Shown: positions 11,191-24,123 of the stretch, one piece after another
Layout of the letters: the number at the start of each line of letters is the position of its first letter
Numbering within the stretch: position 1 is the stretch's first letter
Source of the DNA: Aphelocoma coerulescens
Lineage: Eukaryota; Chordata; Aves; Passeriformes; Corvidae
Direction of reading: 5' to 3'
Length of the DNA: 64,000 nucleotides
Assembly: GCF_041296385.1 (NCBI RefSeq)
Contig: NW_027183768.1
Coordinates: 1 to 64,000 of the forward strand
Notes under the pieces: model-generated
Told to the model about the DNA's origin: nothing
Seen by the model: the letters and a program-made list of their open reading frames with translations, nothing else
Databases searched by the model: none
Made by a program: the position numbers and the translations under genes

Positions 11191-13308
11191 TGCCGAGAGC
11201 AGCGTGTGTGCTGCTGCTTTGAGGGGTGCAGTTGAAGTTGTAGGCAGCAAGAGCTTTCTCAGCTGGCCCTTTTGTGAGCTCTGCTTTTGCCAGATGACTT
11301 CCATCTTACCCTCTTACCATCTTAGCCTCTCATTTTTGCATATCCCAAACCCCCTTCCAAACATCCAGCAGCTGCTTGTAAAGAAGAAGTCCTAGAACAA
11401 AAAGCCAGTGCTGCCTTTCATAGCCCCTTTGCTGTCTATGAAGTAGAGGAAAGAAGCTAGTGAGACGCACTTTCTTTCTCAACTCCATAGAGCGCATCCT
11501 TCTCTCAAGGTGGCAGAGTCCTTGGCGGAAGTGAAGCATCTGCAGCTGCAGTTCAGACTGAGAGATGTGCCAGGACAGGAAACATTTGCTGACCTTCCCT
11601 GTTCCCTGTGCAACATGATTCTCGCATCCCAGTCACTTTCACATACCTTCGGTATCCCTGAGTCCAAGCAGCTAAAGCTCACAGAGACAGAAGTGTCAGG
11701 AAGGAAAACGTTGCAAAAGCACCCCCTTCTCTTATCAGCATATAAATTGTGCACAACAGGCTGCGGCACCGAACCTTCCTTCTCAGATAGACATGCCATC
11801 ACACTTTTCACTCTTGCAGCTCGGTTGAAAAGCTCCAGCAGCTGCTCCCGCAATAGCAAAAGGTTCTAGAAGTGAAAGCCAGTTTGGGGCTGCACCTTCT
11901 CCTTGCCGCATGTAAGCCACACCAAACTCCCTGATGCACTCTGTCCTCCCCTTCTCAAAGGAGTAGACGGTGGCATCAGGACACACCTGTGTCCCAGCAG
12001 CTGGGTGCCCAGCCGGGAGCAGGAGCAGGGCTGGGGCTGCTCCCAAAGTTGCCCCGCCCCAATGCCAGAGCCGGACATATGCTGAGGGGGGGCTGGATCA
12101 GGCTTTATTGTCCAGCTGCATGCCAGGAGTGAGCACAAAATCTACCTGCATTCTCTGCAGCATGCCATCCTGGAGCAGAGCCATTGCCAAAGGAAGCCGT
12201 GAGCCCGTGCCAAGCCAGTGCCGGAGTGGGATCCTAGCAGCACCTGTGGAAGCCGGGAGAGAGGAGCCCACCTGGAGCAGGTTCGTGCAGGATTAATCAT
12301 CCCGTGGCTTCCCACCAGGGTCCTGTTGCTTCCAAAAGGCCCCACAGTGTCACTGTGGCCCCTCGGTTCCACCAGGTTCCATAGCGTCACTGTGGTGCCC
12401 AGGGTTCCGTCAGCTTCGCCAGCATCCCCACGGTCTGCAGAGCTCCCCGAGCTTCTGTGGTGTCACAGTGGAGGCAGGGTTGCATCAGGTTCCATAGCAT
12501 CAGCACGGTCTCCAGGGCTCCCAGAGGTTCTGTGGTGTCACAGAGGAGGCAGGGTTGCATCAGGTTCCATAGCATCACCACGGTCTCCAGGGTTCCAAGA
12601 GCTTCTGTGGTGTCACAGAGGAGGCAGGGTTGCATCAGGTTCAATAGCATCAGCACGGTCTCCAGGGCTCCCCTGAGCTTCTGTGGTGGTGTCACAGAGG
12701 AGCCAGGCTTCCTTGTAGTTCCCCAGCATCACAAAGGCTCTCCTGGGAGCCACGGGTCACAAAGCACCGTGGGCTCTGTGCAGCCCCGCTGTGTCACAAT
12801 GGCCGCTGGCTTCCACGAGCCCCCGCAGTGTCCCAGTGGGCCCCGTGGCTTTAGGAGTGGGTGGCTGGGAGTTGGTGCCAGCGGCTGGGGGAGCAGCAGC
12901 AGGGACTGTGTGTGGACAGTGCCATGGCCACTTGTGTGGCCACTGGTGTCTCTGTGCCAGGCACAGCCGTGGTGTGTAACACCGGCTCTGGGTCCTTTGG
13001 CTGTGCAGGTGGCAGTCACGGCCTGGAGCAGGGCTGCTCCCGGGGGACAGCCTGGGGCAGGAGGCTGCTGGAGATTCATTCCCCACACTCCTTGTCATGA
13101 GGTGCTCAGAGTGATTGGAAAGGCTGTTGGCAGCAGGCAGTTCTCTGGGTTCAAGCTGTGGAGCTGTCAGCGGGAATGCAAAGGCCAAGCTGGTGAGCCT
13201 TTTGTCCTGGTGCCTTTAGTGTGTGAGCAGTCCCTGGTGCCGTTGTCTTTGGATCCTGAGTGTGGGAGAGGCAAGGCTTAGGATGGTGCGTAGAGCTGAG
13301 AAGGAAAG
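11191..13308. repeat. Macrosatellite monomer 6 (2,118 bp, three 75-bp copies)
   Basis: Site A is G, F is C, I is C and J is G. The second and third 75-bp copies carry caccacggtc and gggttccaag variants typical of all three-copy monomers. First half of a dimer repeated in monomers 8-9. Confidence 0.95.
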
Positions 13309-15426
13309 TGCCGAGAGCAGCGTGTGTGCTGCTGCTTTGAGGGGTGCAGTTGAAGTTGTAGGCAGCAAGAGCTTTCTCAGCTGGCCCTTTTGTGAGCTCT
13401 GCTTTTGCCAGATGACTTCCATCTTACCCTCTTACCATCTTAGCCTCTCATTTTTGCATATCCCAAACCCCCTTCCAAACATCCAGCAGCTGCTTGTAAA
13501 GAAGAAGTCCTAGAACAAAAAGCCAGTGCTGCCTTTCATAGCCCCTTTGCTGTCTATGAAGTAGAGGAAAGAAGCTAGTGAGACGCACTTTCTTTCTCAA
13601 CTCCATAGAGCGCATCCTTCTCTCAAGGTGGCAGAGTCCTTGGCGGAAGTGAAGCATCTGCAGCTGCAGTTCAGACTGAGAGATGTGCCAGGACAGGAAA
13701 CATTTGCTGACCTTCCCTGTTCCCTGTGCAACATGATTCTCGCATCCCAGTCACTTTCACATACCTTCGGTATCCCTGAGTCCAAGCAGCTAAAGCTCAC
13801 AGAGACAGAAGTGTCAGGAAGGAAAACGTTCCAAAAGCACCCCCTTCTCTTATCAGCATATAAATTGTGCACAACAGGCTGCGGCACCGAACCTTCCTTC
13901 TCAGATAGACATGCCATCACACTTTTCACTCTTGCAGCTCGGTTGAAAAGCTCCAGCAGCTGCTCCCGCAATAGCAAAAGGTTCTAGAAGTGAAAGCCAG
14001 TTTGGGGCTGCACCTTCTCCTTGCCGCATGTAAGCCACACCAAACTCCCTGATGCACTCTGTCCTCCCCTTCTCAAAGGAGTAGACGGTGGCATCAGGAC
14101 ACACCTGTGTCCCAGCAGCTGGGTGCCCAGCCGGGAGCAGGAGCAGGGCTGGGGCTGCTCCCAAAGTTGCCCCGCCCCAATGCCAGAGCCGGACATATGC
14201 TGAGGGGGGGCTGGATCAGGCTTTATTGTCCAGCTGCATGCCAGGAGTGAGCACAAAATCTACCTGCATTCTCTGCAGCATGCCATCCTGGAGCAGAGCC
14301 ATTGCCAAAGGAAGCCGTGAGCCCGTGCCAAGCCAGTGCCGGAGTGGGATCCTAGCAGCACCTGTGGAAGCCGGGAGAGAGGAGCCCACCTGGAGCAGGT
14401 TCGTGCAGGATTAATCATCCCGTGGCTTCCCACCAGGGTCCTGTTGCTTCCAAAAGGCCCCACAGTGTCACTGTGGCCCCTCGGTTCCACCAGGTTCCAT
14501 AGCGTCACTGTGGTGCCCAGGGTTCCGTCAGCTTCGCCAGCATCCCCACGGTCTGCAGAGCTCCCCGAGCTTCTGTGGTGTCACAGTGGAGGCAGGGTTG
14601 CATCAGGTTCCATAGCATTAGCACGGTCTCCAGGGCTCCCAGAGGTTCTGTGGTGTCACAGAGGAGGCAGGGTTGCATCAGGTTCCATAGCATCACCACG
14701 GTCTCCAGGGTTCCAAGAGCTTCTGTGGTGTCACAGAGGAGGCAGGGTTGCATCAGGTTCAATAGCATCAGCACGGTCTCCAGGGCTCCCCTGAGCTTCT
14801 GTGGTGGTGTCACAGAGGAGCCAGGCTTCCTTGTAGTTCCCCAGCATCACAAAGGCTCTCCTGGGAGCCACGGGTCACAAAGCACCGTGGGCTCTGTGCA
14901 GCCCCGCTGTGTCACAATGGCCGCTGGCTTCCACGAGCCCCCGCAGTGTCCCAGTGGGCCCCGTGGCTTTAGGAGTGGGTGGCTGGGAGTTGGTGCCAGC
15001 GGCTGGGGGAGCAGCAGCAGGGACTGTGTGTGGACAGTGCCATGGCCACTTGTGTGGCCACTGGTGTCTCTGTGTCAGGCACAGCCGTGGTGTGTAACAC
15101 CGGCTCTGGGTCCTTTGGCTGTGCAGGTGGCAGTCACGGCCTGGAGCAGGGCTGCTCCCGGGGGACAGCCTGGGGCAGGAGGCTGCTGGAGATTCATTCC
15201 CCACACTCCTTGTCATGAGGTGCTCAGAGTGATTGGAAAGGCTGTTGGCAGCAGGCAGTTCTCTGGGTTCAAGCTGTGGAGCTGTCAGCGGGAATGCAAA
15301 GGCCAAGCTGGTGAGCCTTTTTTCCTGGTGCCTTTAGTGTGTGAGCAGTCCCTGGTGCCGTTGTCTTTGGATCCTGAGTGTGGGAGAGGCAAGGCTTAGG
15401 ATGGTGCGTAGAGCTGAGAAGGAAAG
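13309..15426. repeat. Macrosatellite monomer 7 (2,118 bp, three 75-bp copies)
   Basis: Carries the linked variants A=C, F=T (gcatTagc), I=T (tgtgTcagg) and J=T (ccttttTtcc). Only monomer 9 shares the F, I and J set, so monomers 6-7 and 8-9 are two copies of a 4,236-bp dimer. Confidence 0.95.
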
Positions 15427-17544
15427 TGCCGAGAGCAGCGTGTGTGCTGCTGCTTTGAGGGGTGCAGTTGAAGTTGTAGGCAGCAAGAGCTTTCTCAGCT
15501 GGCCCTTTTGTGAGCTCTGCTTTTGCCAGATGACTTCCATCTTACCCTCTTACCATCTTAGCCTCTCATTTTTGCATATCCCAAACCCCCTTCCAAACAT
15601 CCAGCAGCTGCTTGTAAAGAAGAAGTCCTAGAACAAAAAGCCAGTGCTGCCTTTCATAGCCCCTTTGCTGTCTATGAAGTAGAGGAAAGAAGCTAGTGAG
15701 ACGCACTTTCTTTCTCAACTCCATAGAGCGCATCCTTCTCTCAAGGTGGCAGAGTCCTTGGCGGAAGTGAAGCATCTGCAGCTGCAGTTCAGACTGAGAG
15801 ATGTGCCAGGACAGGAAACATTTGCTGACCTTCCCTGTTCCCTGTGCAACATGATTCTCGCATCCCAGTCACTTTCACATACCTTCGGTATCCCTGAGTC
15901 CAAGCAGCTAAAGCTCACAGAGACAGAAGTGTCAGGAAGGAAAACGTTGCAAAAGCACCCCCTTCTCTTATCAGCATATAAATTGTGCACAACAGGCTGC
16001 GGCACCGAACCTTCCTTCTCAGATAGACATGCCATCACACTTTTCACTCTTGCAGCTCGGTTGAAAAGCTCCAGCAGCTGCTCCCGCAATAGCAAAAGGT
16101 TCTAGAAGTGAAAGCCAGTTTGGGGCTGCACCTTCTCCTTGCCGCATGTAAGCCACACCAAACTCCCTGATGCACTCTGTCCTCCCCTTCTCAAAGGAGT
16201 AGACGGTGGCATCAGGACACACCTGTGTCCCAGCAGCTGGGTGCCCAGCCGGGAGCAGGAGCAGGGCTGGGGCTGCTCCCAAAGTTGCCCCGCCCCAATG
16301 CCAGAGCCGGACATATGCTGAGGGGGGGCTGGATCAGGCTTTATTGTCCAGCTGCATGCCAGGAGTGAGCACAAAATCTACCTGCATTCTCTGCAGCATG
16401 CCATCCTGGAGCAGAGCCATTGCCAAAGGAAGCCGTGAGCCCGTGCCAAGCCAGTGCCGGAGTGGGATCCTAGCAGCACCTGTGGAAGCCGGGAGAGAGG
16501 AGCCCACCTGGAGCAGGTTCGTGCAGGATTAATCATCCCGTGGCTTCCCACCAGGGTCCTGTTGCTTCCAAAAGGCCCCACAGTGTCACTGTGGCCCCTC
16601 GGTTCCACCAGGTTCCATAGCGTCACTGTGGTGCCCAGGGTTCCGTCAGCTTCGCCAGCATCCCCACGGTCTGCAGAGCTCCCCGAGCTTCTGTGGTGTC
16701 ACAGTGGAGGCAGGGTTGCATCAGGTTCCATAGCATCAGCACGGTCTCCAGGGCTCCCAGAGGTTCTGTGGTGTCACAGAGGAGGCAGGGTTGCATCAGG
16801 TTCCATAGCATCACCACGGTCTCCAGGGTTCCAAGAGCTTCTGTGGTGTCACAGAGGAGGCAGGGTTGCATCAGGTTCAATAGCATCAGCACGGTCTCCA
16901 GGGCTCCCCTGAGCTTCTGTGGTGGTGTCACAGAGGAGCCAGGCTTCCTTGTAGTTCCCCAGCATCACAAAGGCTCTCCTGGGAGCCACGGGTCACAAAG
17001 CACCGTGGGCTCTGTGCAGCCCCGCTGTGTCACAATGGCCGCTGGCTTCCACGAGCCCCCGCAGTGTCCCAGTGGGCCCCGTGGCTTTAGGAGTGGGTGG
17101 CTGGGAGTTGGTGCCAGCGGCTGGGGGAGCAGCAGCAGGGACTGTGTGTGGACAGTGCCATGGCCACTTGTGTGGCCACTGGTGTCTCTGTGCCAGGCAC
17201 AGCCGTGGTGTGTAACACCGGCTCTGGGTCCTTTGGCTGTGCAGGTGGCAGTCACGGCCTGGAGCAGGGCTGCTCCCGGGGGACAGCCTGGGGCAGGAGG
17301 CTGCTGGAGATTCATTCCCCACACTCCTTGTCATGAGGTGCTCAGAGTGATTGGAAAGGCTGTTGGCAGCAGGCAGTTCTCTGGGTTCAAGCTGTGGAGC
17401 TGTCAGCGGGAATGCAAAGGCCAAGCTGGTGAGCCTTTTGTCCTGGTGCCTTTAGTGTGTGAGCAGTCCCTGGTGCCGTTGTCTTTGGATCCTGAGTGTG
17501 GGAGAGGCAAGGCTTAGGATGGTGCGTAGAGCTGAGAAGGAAAG
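15427..17544. repeat. Macrosatellite monomer 8 (2,118 bp, three 75-bp copies)
   Basis: Same variant set as monomer 6 (A=G, F=C, I=C, J=G); first half of the second dimer copy. Confidence 0.95.
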
Positions 17545-19662
17545 TGCCGAGAGCAGCGTGTGTGCTGCTGCTTTGAGGGGTGCAGTTGAAGTTGTAGGCA
17601 GCAAGAGCTTTCTCAGCTGGCCCTTTTGTGAGCTCTGCTTTTGCCAGATGACTTCCATCTTACCCTCTTACCATCTTAGCCTCTCATTTTTGCATATCCC
17701 AAACCCCCTTCCAAACATCCAGCAGCTGCTTGTAAAGAAGAAGTCCTAGAACAAAAAGCCAGTGCTGCCTTTCATAGCCCCTTTGCTGTCTATGAAGTAG
17801 AGGAAAGAAGCTAGTGAGACGCACTTTCTTTCTCAACTCCATAGAGCGCATCCTTCTCTCAAGGTGGCAGAGTCCTTGGCGGAAGTGAAGCATCTGCAGC
17901 TGCAGTTCAGACTGAGAGATGTGCCAGGACAGGAAACATTTGCTGACCTTCCCTGTTCCCTGTGCAACATGATTCTCGCATCCCAGTCACTTTCACATAC
18001 CTTCGGTATCCCTGAGTCCAAGCAGCTAAAGCTCACAGAGACAGAAGTGTCAGGAAGGAAAACGTTCCAAAAGCACCCCCTTCTCTTATCAGCATATAAA
18101 TTGTGCACAACAGGCTGCGGCACCGAACCTTCCTTCTCAGATAGACATGCCATCACACTTTTCACTCTTGCAGCTCGGTTGAAAAGCTCCAGCAGCTGCT
18201 CCCGCAATAGCAAAAGGTTCTAGAAGTGAAAGCCAGTTTGGGGCTGCACCTTCTCCTTGCCGCATGTAAGCCACACCAAACTCCCTGATGCACTCTGTCC
18301 TCCCCTTCTCAAAGGAGTAGACGGTGGCATCAGGACACACCTGTGTCCCAGCAGCTGGGTGCCCAGCCGGGAGCAGGAGCAGGGCTGGGGCTGCTCCCAA
18401 AGTTGCCCCGCCCCAATGCCAGAGCCGGACATATGCTGAGGGGGGGCTGGATCAGGCTTTATTGTCCAGCTGCATGCCAGGAGTGAGCACAAAATCTACC
18501 TGCATTCTCTGCAGCATGCCATCCTGGAGCAGAGCCATTGCCAAAGGAAGCCGTGAGCCCGTGCCAAGCCAGTGCCGGAGTGGGATCCTAGCAGCACCTG
18601 TGGAAGCCGGGAGAGAGGAGCCCACCTGGAGCAGGTTCGTGCAGGATTAATCATCCCGTGGCTTCCCACCAGGGTCCTGTTGCTTCCAAAAGGCCCCACA
18701 GTGTCACTGTGGCCCCTCGGTTCCACCAGGTTCCATAGCGTCACTGTGGTGCCCAGGGTTCCGTCAGCTTCGCCAGCATCCCCACGGTCTGCAGAGCTCC
18801 CCGAGCTTCTGTGGTGTCACAGTGGAGGCAGGGTTGCATCAGGTTCCATAGCATTAGCACGGTCTCCAGGGCTCCCAGAGGTTCTGTGGTGTCACAGAGG
18901 AGGCAGGGTTGCATCAGGTTCCATAGCATCACCACGGTCTCCAGGGTTCCAAGAGCTTCTGTGGTGTCACAGAGGAGGCAGGGTTGCATCAGGTTCAATA
19001 GCATCAGCACGGTCTCCAGGGCTCCCCTGAGCTTCTGTGGTGGTGTCACAGAGGAGCCAGGCTTCCTTGTAGTTCCCCAGCATCACAAAGGCTCTCCTGG
19101 GAGCCACGGGTCACAAAGCACCGTGGGCTCTGTGCAGCCCCGCTGTGTCACAATGGCCGCTGGCTTCCACGAGCCCCCGCAGTGTCCCAGTGGGCCCCGT
19201 GGCTTTAGGAGTGGGTGGCTGGGAGTTGGTGCCAGCGGCTGGGGGAGCAGCAGCAGGGACTGTGTGTGGACAGTGCCATGGCCACTTGTGTGGCCACTGG
19301 TGTCTCTGTGTCAGGCACAGCCGTGGTGTGTAACACCGGCTCTGGGTCCTTTGGCTGTGCAGGTGGCAGTCACGGCCTGGAGCAGGGCTGCTCCCGGGGG
19401 ACAGCCTGGGGCAGGAGGCTGCTGGAGATTCATTCCCCACACTCCTTGTCATGAGGTGCTCAGAGTGATTGGAAAGGCTGTTGGCAGCAGGCAGTTCTCT
19501 GGGTTCAAGCTGTGGAGCTGTCAGCGGGAATGCAAAGGCCAAGCTGGTGAGCCTTTTTTCCTGGTGCCTTTAGTGTGTGAGCAGTCCCTGGTGCCGTTGT
19601 CTTTGGATCCTGAGTGTGGGAGAGGCAAGGCTTAGGATGGTGCGTAGAGCTGAGAAGGAAAG
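17545..19662. repeat. Macrosatellite monomer 9 (2,118 bp, three 75-bp copies)
   Basis: Same variant set as monomer 7 (A=C, F=T, I=T, J=T); second half of the second dimer copy. Confidence 0.95.
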
Positions 19663-21855
19663 TGCCGAGAGCAGCGTGTGTGCTGCTGCTTTGAGGGGTG
19701 CAGTTGAAGTTGTAGGCAGCAAGAGCTTTCTCAGCTGGCCCTTTTGTGAGCTCTGCTTTTGCCAGATGACTTCCATCTTACCCTCTTACCATCTTAGCCT
19801 CTCATTTTTGCATATCCCAAACCCCCTTCCAAACATCCAGCAGCTGCTTGTAAAGAAGAAGTCCTAGAACAAAAAGCCAGTGCTGCCTTTCATAGCCCCT
19901 TTGCTGTCTATGAAGTAGAGGAAAGAAGCTAGTGAGACGCACTTTCTTTCTCAACTCCATAGAGCGCATCCTTCTCTCAAGGTGGCAGAGTCCTTGGCGG
20001 AAGTGAAGCATCTGCAGCTGCAGTTCAGACTGAGAGATGTGCCAGGACAGGAAACATTTGCTGACCTTCCCTGTTCCCTGTGCAACATGATTCTCGCATC
20101 CCAGTCACTTTCACATACCTTCGGTATCCCTGAGTCCAAGCAGCTAAAGCTCACAGAGACAGAAGTGTCAGGAAGGAAAACGTTGCAAAAGCACCCCCTT
20201 CTCTTATCAGCATATAAATTGTGCACAACAGGCTGCGGCACCGAACCTTCCTTCTCAGATAGACATGCCATCACACTTTTCACTCTTGCAGCTCGGTTGA
20301 AAAGCTCCAGCAGCTGCTCCCGCAATAGCAAAAGGTTCTAGAAGTGAAAGCCAGTTTGGGGCTGCACCTTCTCCTTGCCGCATGTAAGCCACACCAAACT
20401 CCCTGATGCACTCTGTCCTCCCCTTCTCAAAGGAGTAGACGGTGGCATCAGGACACACCTGTGTCCCAGCAGCTGGGTGCCCAGCCGGGAGCAGGAGCAG
20501 GGCTGGGGCTGCTCCCAAAGTTGCCCCGCCCCAATGCCAGAGCCGGACATATGCTGAGGGGGGGCTGGATCAGGCTTTATTGTCCAGCTGCATGCCAGGA
20601 GTGAGCACAAAATCTACCTGCATTCTCTGCAGCATGCCATCCTGGAGCAGAGCCATTGCCAAAGGAAGCCGTGAGCCCGTGCCAAGCCAGTGCCGGAGTG
20701 GGATCCTAGCAGCACCTGTGGAAGCCGGGAGAGAGGAGCCCACCTGGAGCAGGTTCATGCAGGATTAATCATCCCGTGGCTTCCCACCAGGGTCCTGTTG
20801 CTTCCAAAAGGCCCCACAGTGTCACTGTGGCCCCTCGGTTCCACCAGGTTCCATAGCGTCACTGTGGTGCCCAGGGTTCCATCAGCTTCGCCAGCATCCC
20901 CACGGTCTGCAGAGCTCCCCGAGCTTCTGTGGTGTCACAGTGGAGGCAGGGTTGCATCAGGTTCCATAGCATCAGCACGGTCTCCAGGGCTCCCAGAGGT
21001 TCTGTGGTGTCACAGTGGAGGCAGGGTTGCATCAGGTTCCATAGCATCACCACAGTCTCCAGGGCTCCCTGAGCTTCTGTGGTGTCACAGTGGAGGCAGG
21101 GTTGCATCAGGTTCCATAGCATCAGCACGGTCTCCAGGGCTCCCAGAGGTTCTGTGGTGTCACAGAGGAGGCAGGGTTGCATCAGGTTCAATAGCATCAG
21201 CACGGTCTCCAGGGCTCCCCTGAGCTTCTGTGGTGGTGTCACAGAGGAGCCAGGCTTCCTTGTAGTTCCCCAGCATCACAAAGGCTCTCCTGGGAGCCAC
21301 GGGTCACAAAGCACCGTGGGCTCTGTGCAGCCCCGCTGTGTCACAATGGCCGCTGGCTTCCACGAGCCCCCGCAGTGTCCCAGTGGGCCCCGTGGCTTTA
21401 GGAGTGGGTGGCTGGGAGTTGGTGCCAGCGGCTGGGGGAGCAGCAGCAGGGACTGTGTGTGGACAGTGCCATGGCCACTTGTGTGGCCACTGGTGTCTCT
21501 GTGCCAGGCACAGCCGTGGTGTGTAACACCGGCTCTGGGTCCTTTGGCTGTGCAGGTGGCAGTCACGGCCTGGAGCAGGGCTGCTCCCGGGGGACAGCCT
21601 GGGGCAGGAGGCTGCTGGAGATTCATTCCCCACACTCCTTGTCATGAGGTGCTCAGAGTGATTGGAAAGGCTGTTGGCAGCAGGCAGTTCTCTGGGTTCA
21701 AGCTGTGGAGCTGTCAGCGGGAATGCAAAGGCCAAGCTGGTGAGCCTTTTGTCCTGGTGCCTTTAGTGTGTGAGCAGTCCCTGGTGCCGTTGTCTTTGGA
21801 TCCTGAGTGTGGGAGAGGCAAGGCTTAGGATGGTGCGTAGAGCTGAGAAGGAAAG
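19663..21855. repeat. Macrosatellite monomer 10 (2,193 bp, four 75-bp copies)
   Basis: Site A is G as in the preceding dimer, but D=A (ggttcAtgcag) and E=A (gttccAtcag) begin the trimer variant set. D=A is shared only with monomer 13, one trimer period (6,579 bp) away. The A site differs from monomer 13, so the trimer boundary lies inside this monomer's first kilobase. Confidence 0.95.
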
Positions 21856-24123
21856 TGCCGAGAGCAGCATGTGTGCTGCTGCTTTGAGGGGTGCAGTTGA
21901 AGTTGTAGGCAGCAAGAGCTTTCTCAGCTGGCCCTTTTGTGAGCTCTGCTTTTGCCAGATGACTTCCATCTTACCCTCTTACCATCTTAGCCTCTCATTT
22001 TTGCATATCCCAAACCCCCTTCCAAACATCCAGCAGCTGCTTGTAAAGAAGAAGTCCTAGAACAAAAAGCCAGTGCTGCCTTTCATAGCCCCTTTGCTGT
22101 CTATGAAGTAGAGGAAAGAAGCTAGTGAGACGCACTTTCTTTCTCAACTCCATAGAGCGCATCCTTCTCTCAAGGTGGCAGAGTCCTTGGCGGAAGTGAA
22201 GCATCTGCAGCTGCAGTTCAGACTGAGAGATGTGCCAGGACAGGAAACATTTGCTGACCTTCCCTGTTCCCTGTGCAACATGATTCTCGCATCCCAGTCA
22301 CTTTCACATACCTTCGGTATCCCTGAGTCCAAGCAGCTAAAGCTCACAGAGACAGAAGTGTCAGGAAGGAAAACGTTCCAAAAGCACCCCCTTCTCTTAT
22401 CAGCATATAAATTGTGCACAACAGGCTGCAGCACCGAACCTTCCTTCTCAGATAGACATGCCATCACACTTTTCACTCTTGCAGCTCGGTTGAAAAGCTC
22501 CAGCAGCTGCTCCCGCAATAGCAAAAGGTTCTAGAAGTGAAAGCCAGTTTGGGGCTGCACCTTCTCCTTGCCGCATGTAAGCCACACCAAACTCCCTGAT
22601 GCACTCTGTCCTCCCCTTCTCAAAGGAGTAGACGGTGGCATCAGGACACACCTGTGTCCCAGCAGCTGGGTGCCCAGCCGGGAGCAGGAGCAGGGCTGGG
22701 GCTGCTCCCAAAGTTGCCCCGCCCCAATGCCAGAGCCGGACATATGCTGAGGGGGGGCTGGATCAGGCTTTATTGTCCAGCTGCATGCCAGGAGTGAGCA
22801 CAAAATCTACCTGCATTCTCTGCAGCATGCCATCCTGGAGCAGAGCCATTGCCAAAGGAAGCCGTGAGCCCGTGCCAAGCCAGTGCCGGAGTGGGATCCT
22901 AGCAGCACCTGTGGAAGCCGGGAGAGAGGAGCCCACCTGGAGCAGGTTCGTGCAGGATTAATCATCCCGTGGCTTCCCACCAGGGTCCTGTTGCTTCCAA
23001 AAGGCCCCACAGTGTCACTGTGGCCCCTCGGTTCCACCAGGTTCCATAGCGTCACTGTGGTGCCCAGGGTTCCATCAGCTTCGCCAGCATCCCCACGGTC
23101 TGCAGAGCTCCCCGAGCTTCTGTGGTGTCACAGTGGAGGCAGGGTTGCATCAGGTTCCATAGCATCAGCACGGTCTCCAGGGCTCCCAGAGGTTCTGTGG
23201 TGTCACAGTGGAGGCAGGGTTGCATCAGGTTCCATAGCATCACCACAGTCTCCAGGGCTCCCTGAGCTTCTGTGGTGTCACAGTGGAGGCAGGGTTGCAT
23301 CAGGTTCCATAGCATCAGCACGGTCTCCAGGGCTCCCAGAGGTTCTGTGGTGTCACAGAGGAGGCAGGGTTGCATCAGGTTCCATAGCATCAGCACGGTC
23401 TCCAGGGCTCCAAGAGGTTCTGTGGTGTCACAGAGGAGGCAGGGTTGCATCAGGTTCAATAGCATCAGCACGGTCTCCAGGGCTCCCCTGAGCTTCTGTG
23501 GTGGTGTCACAGAGGAGCCAGGCTTCCTTGTAGTTCCCCAGCATCACAAAGGCTCTCCTGGGAGCCACGGGTCACAAAGCACCGTGGGCTCTGTGCAGCC
23601 CCGCTGTGTCACAATGGCCGCTGGCTTCCACGAGCCCCCGCAGTGTCCCAGTGGGCCCCGTGGCTTTAGGAGTGGGTGGCTGGGAGTTGGTGCCAGCGGC
23701 TGGGGGAGCAGCAGCAGGGACTGTGTGTGGACAGTGCCATGGCCACTTTTGTGGCCACTGGTGTCTCTGTGCCAGGCACAGCCGTGGTGTGTAACACCGG
23801 CTCTGGGTCCTTTGGCTGTGCAGGTGGCAGTCACGGCCTGGAGCAGGGCTGCTCCCGGGGGACAGCCTGGGGCAGGAGGCTGCTGGAGATTCATTCCCCA
23901 CACTCCTTGTCATGAGGTGCTCAGAGTGATTGGAAAGGCTGTTGGCAGCAGGCAGTTCTCTGGGTTCAAGCTGTGGAGCTGTCAGCGGGAATGCAAAGGC
24001 CAAGCTGGTGAGCCTTTTGTCCTGGTGCCTTTAGTGTGTGAGCAGTCCCTGGTGCCGTTGTCTTTGGATCCTGAGTGTGGGAGAGGCAAGGCTTAGGATG
24101 GTGCGTAGAGCTGAGAAGGAAAG
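21856..24123. repeat. Macrosatellite monomer 11 (2,268 bp, five 75-bp copies)
   Basis: B=A (gctgcAgcacc), E=A and H=T (cacttTtgtgg), matching monomer 14. Private variant cagcAtgtgtg at its start. Confidence 0.95.
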
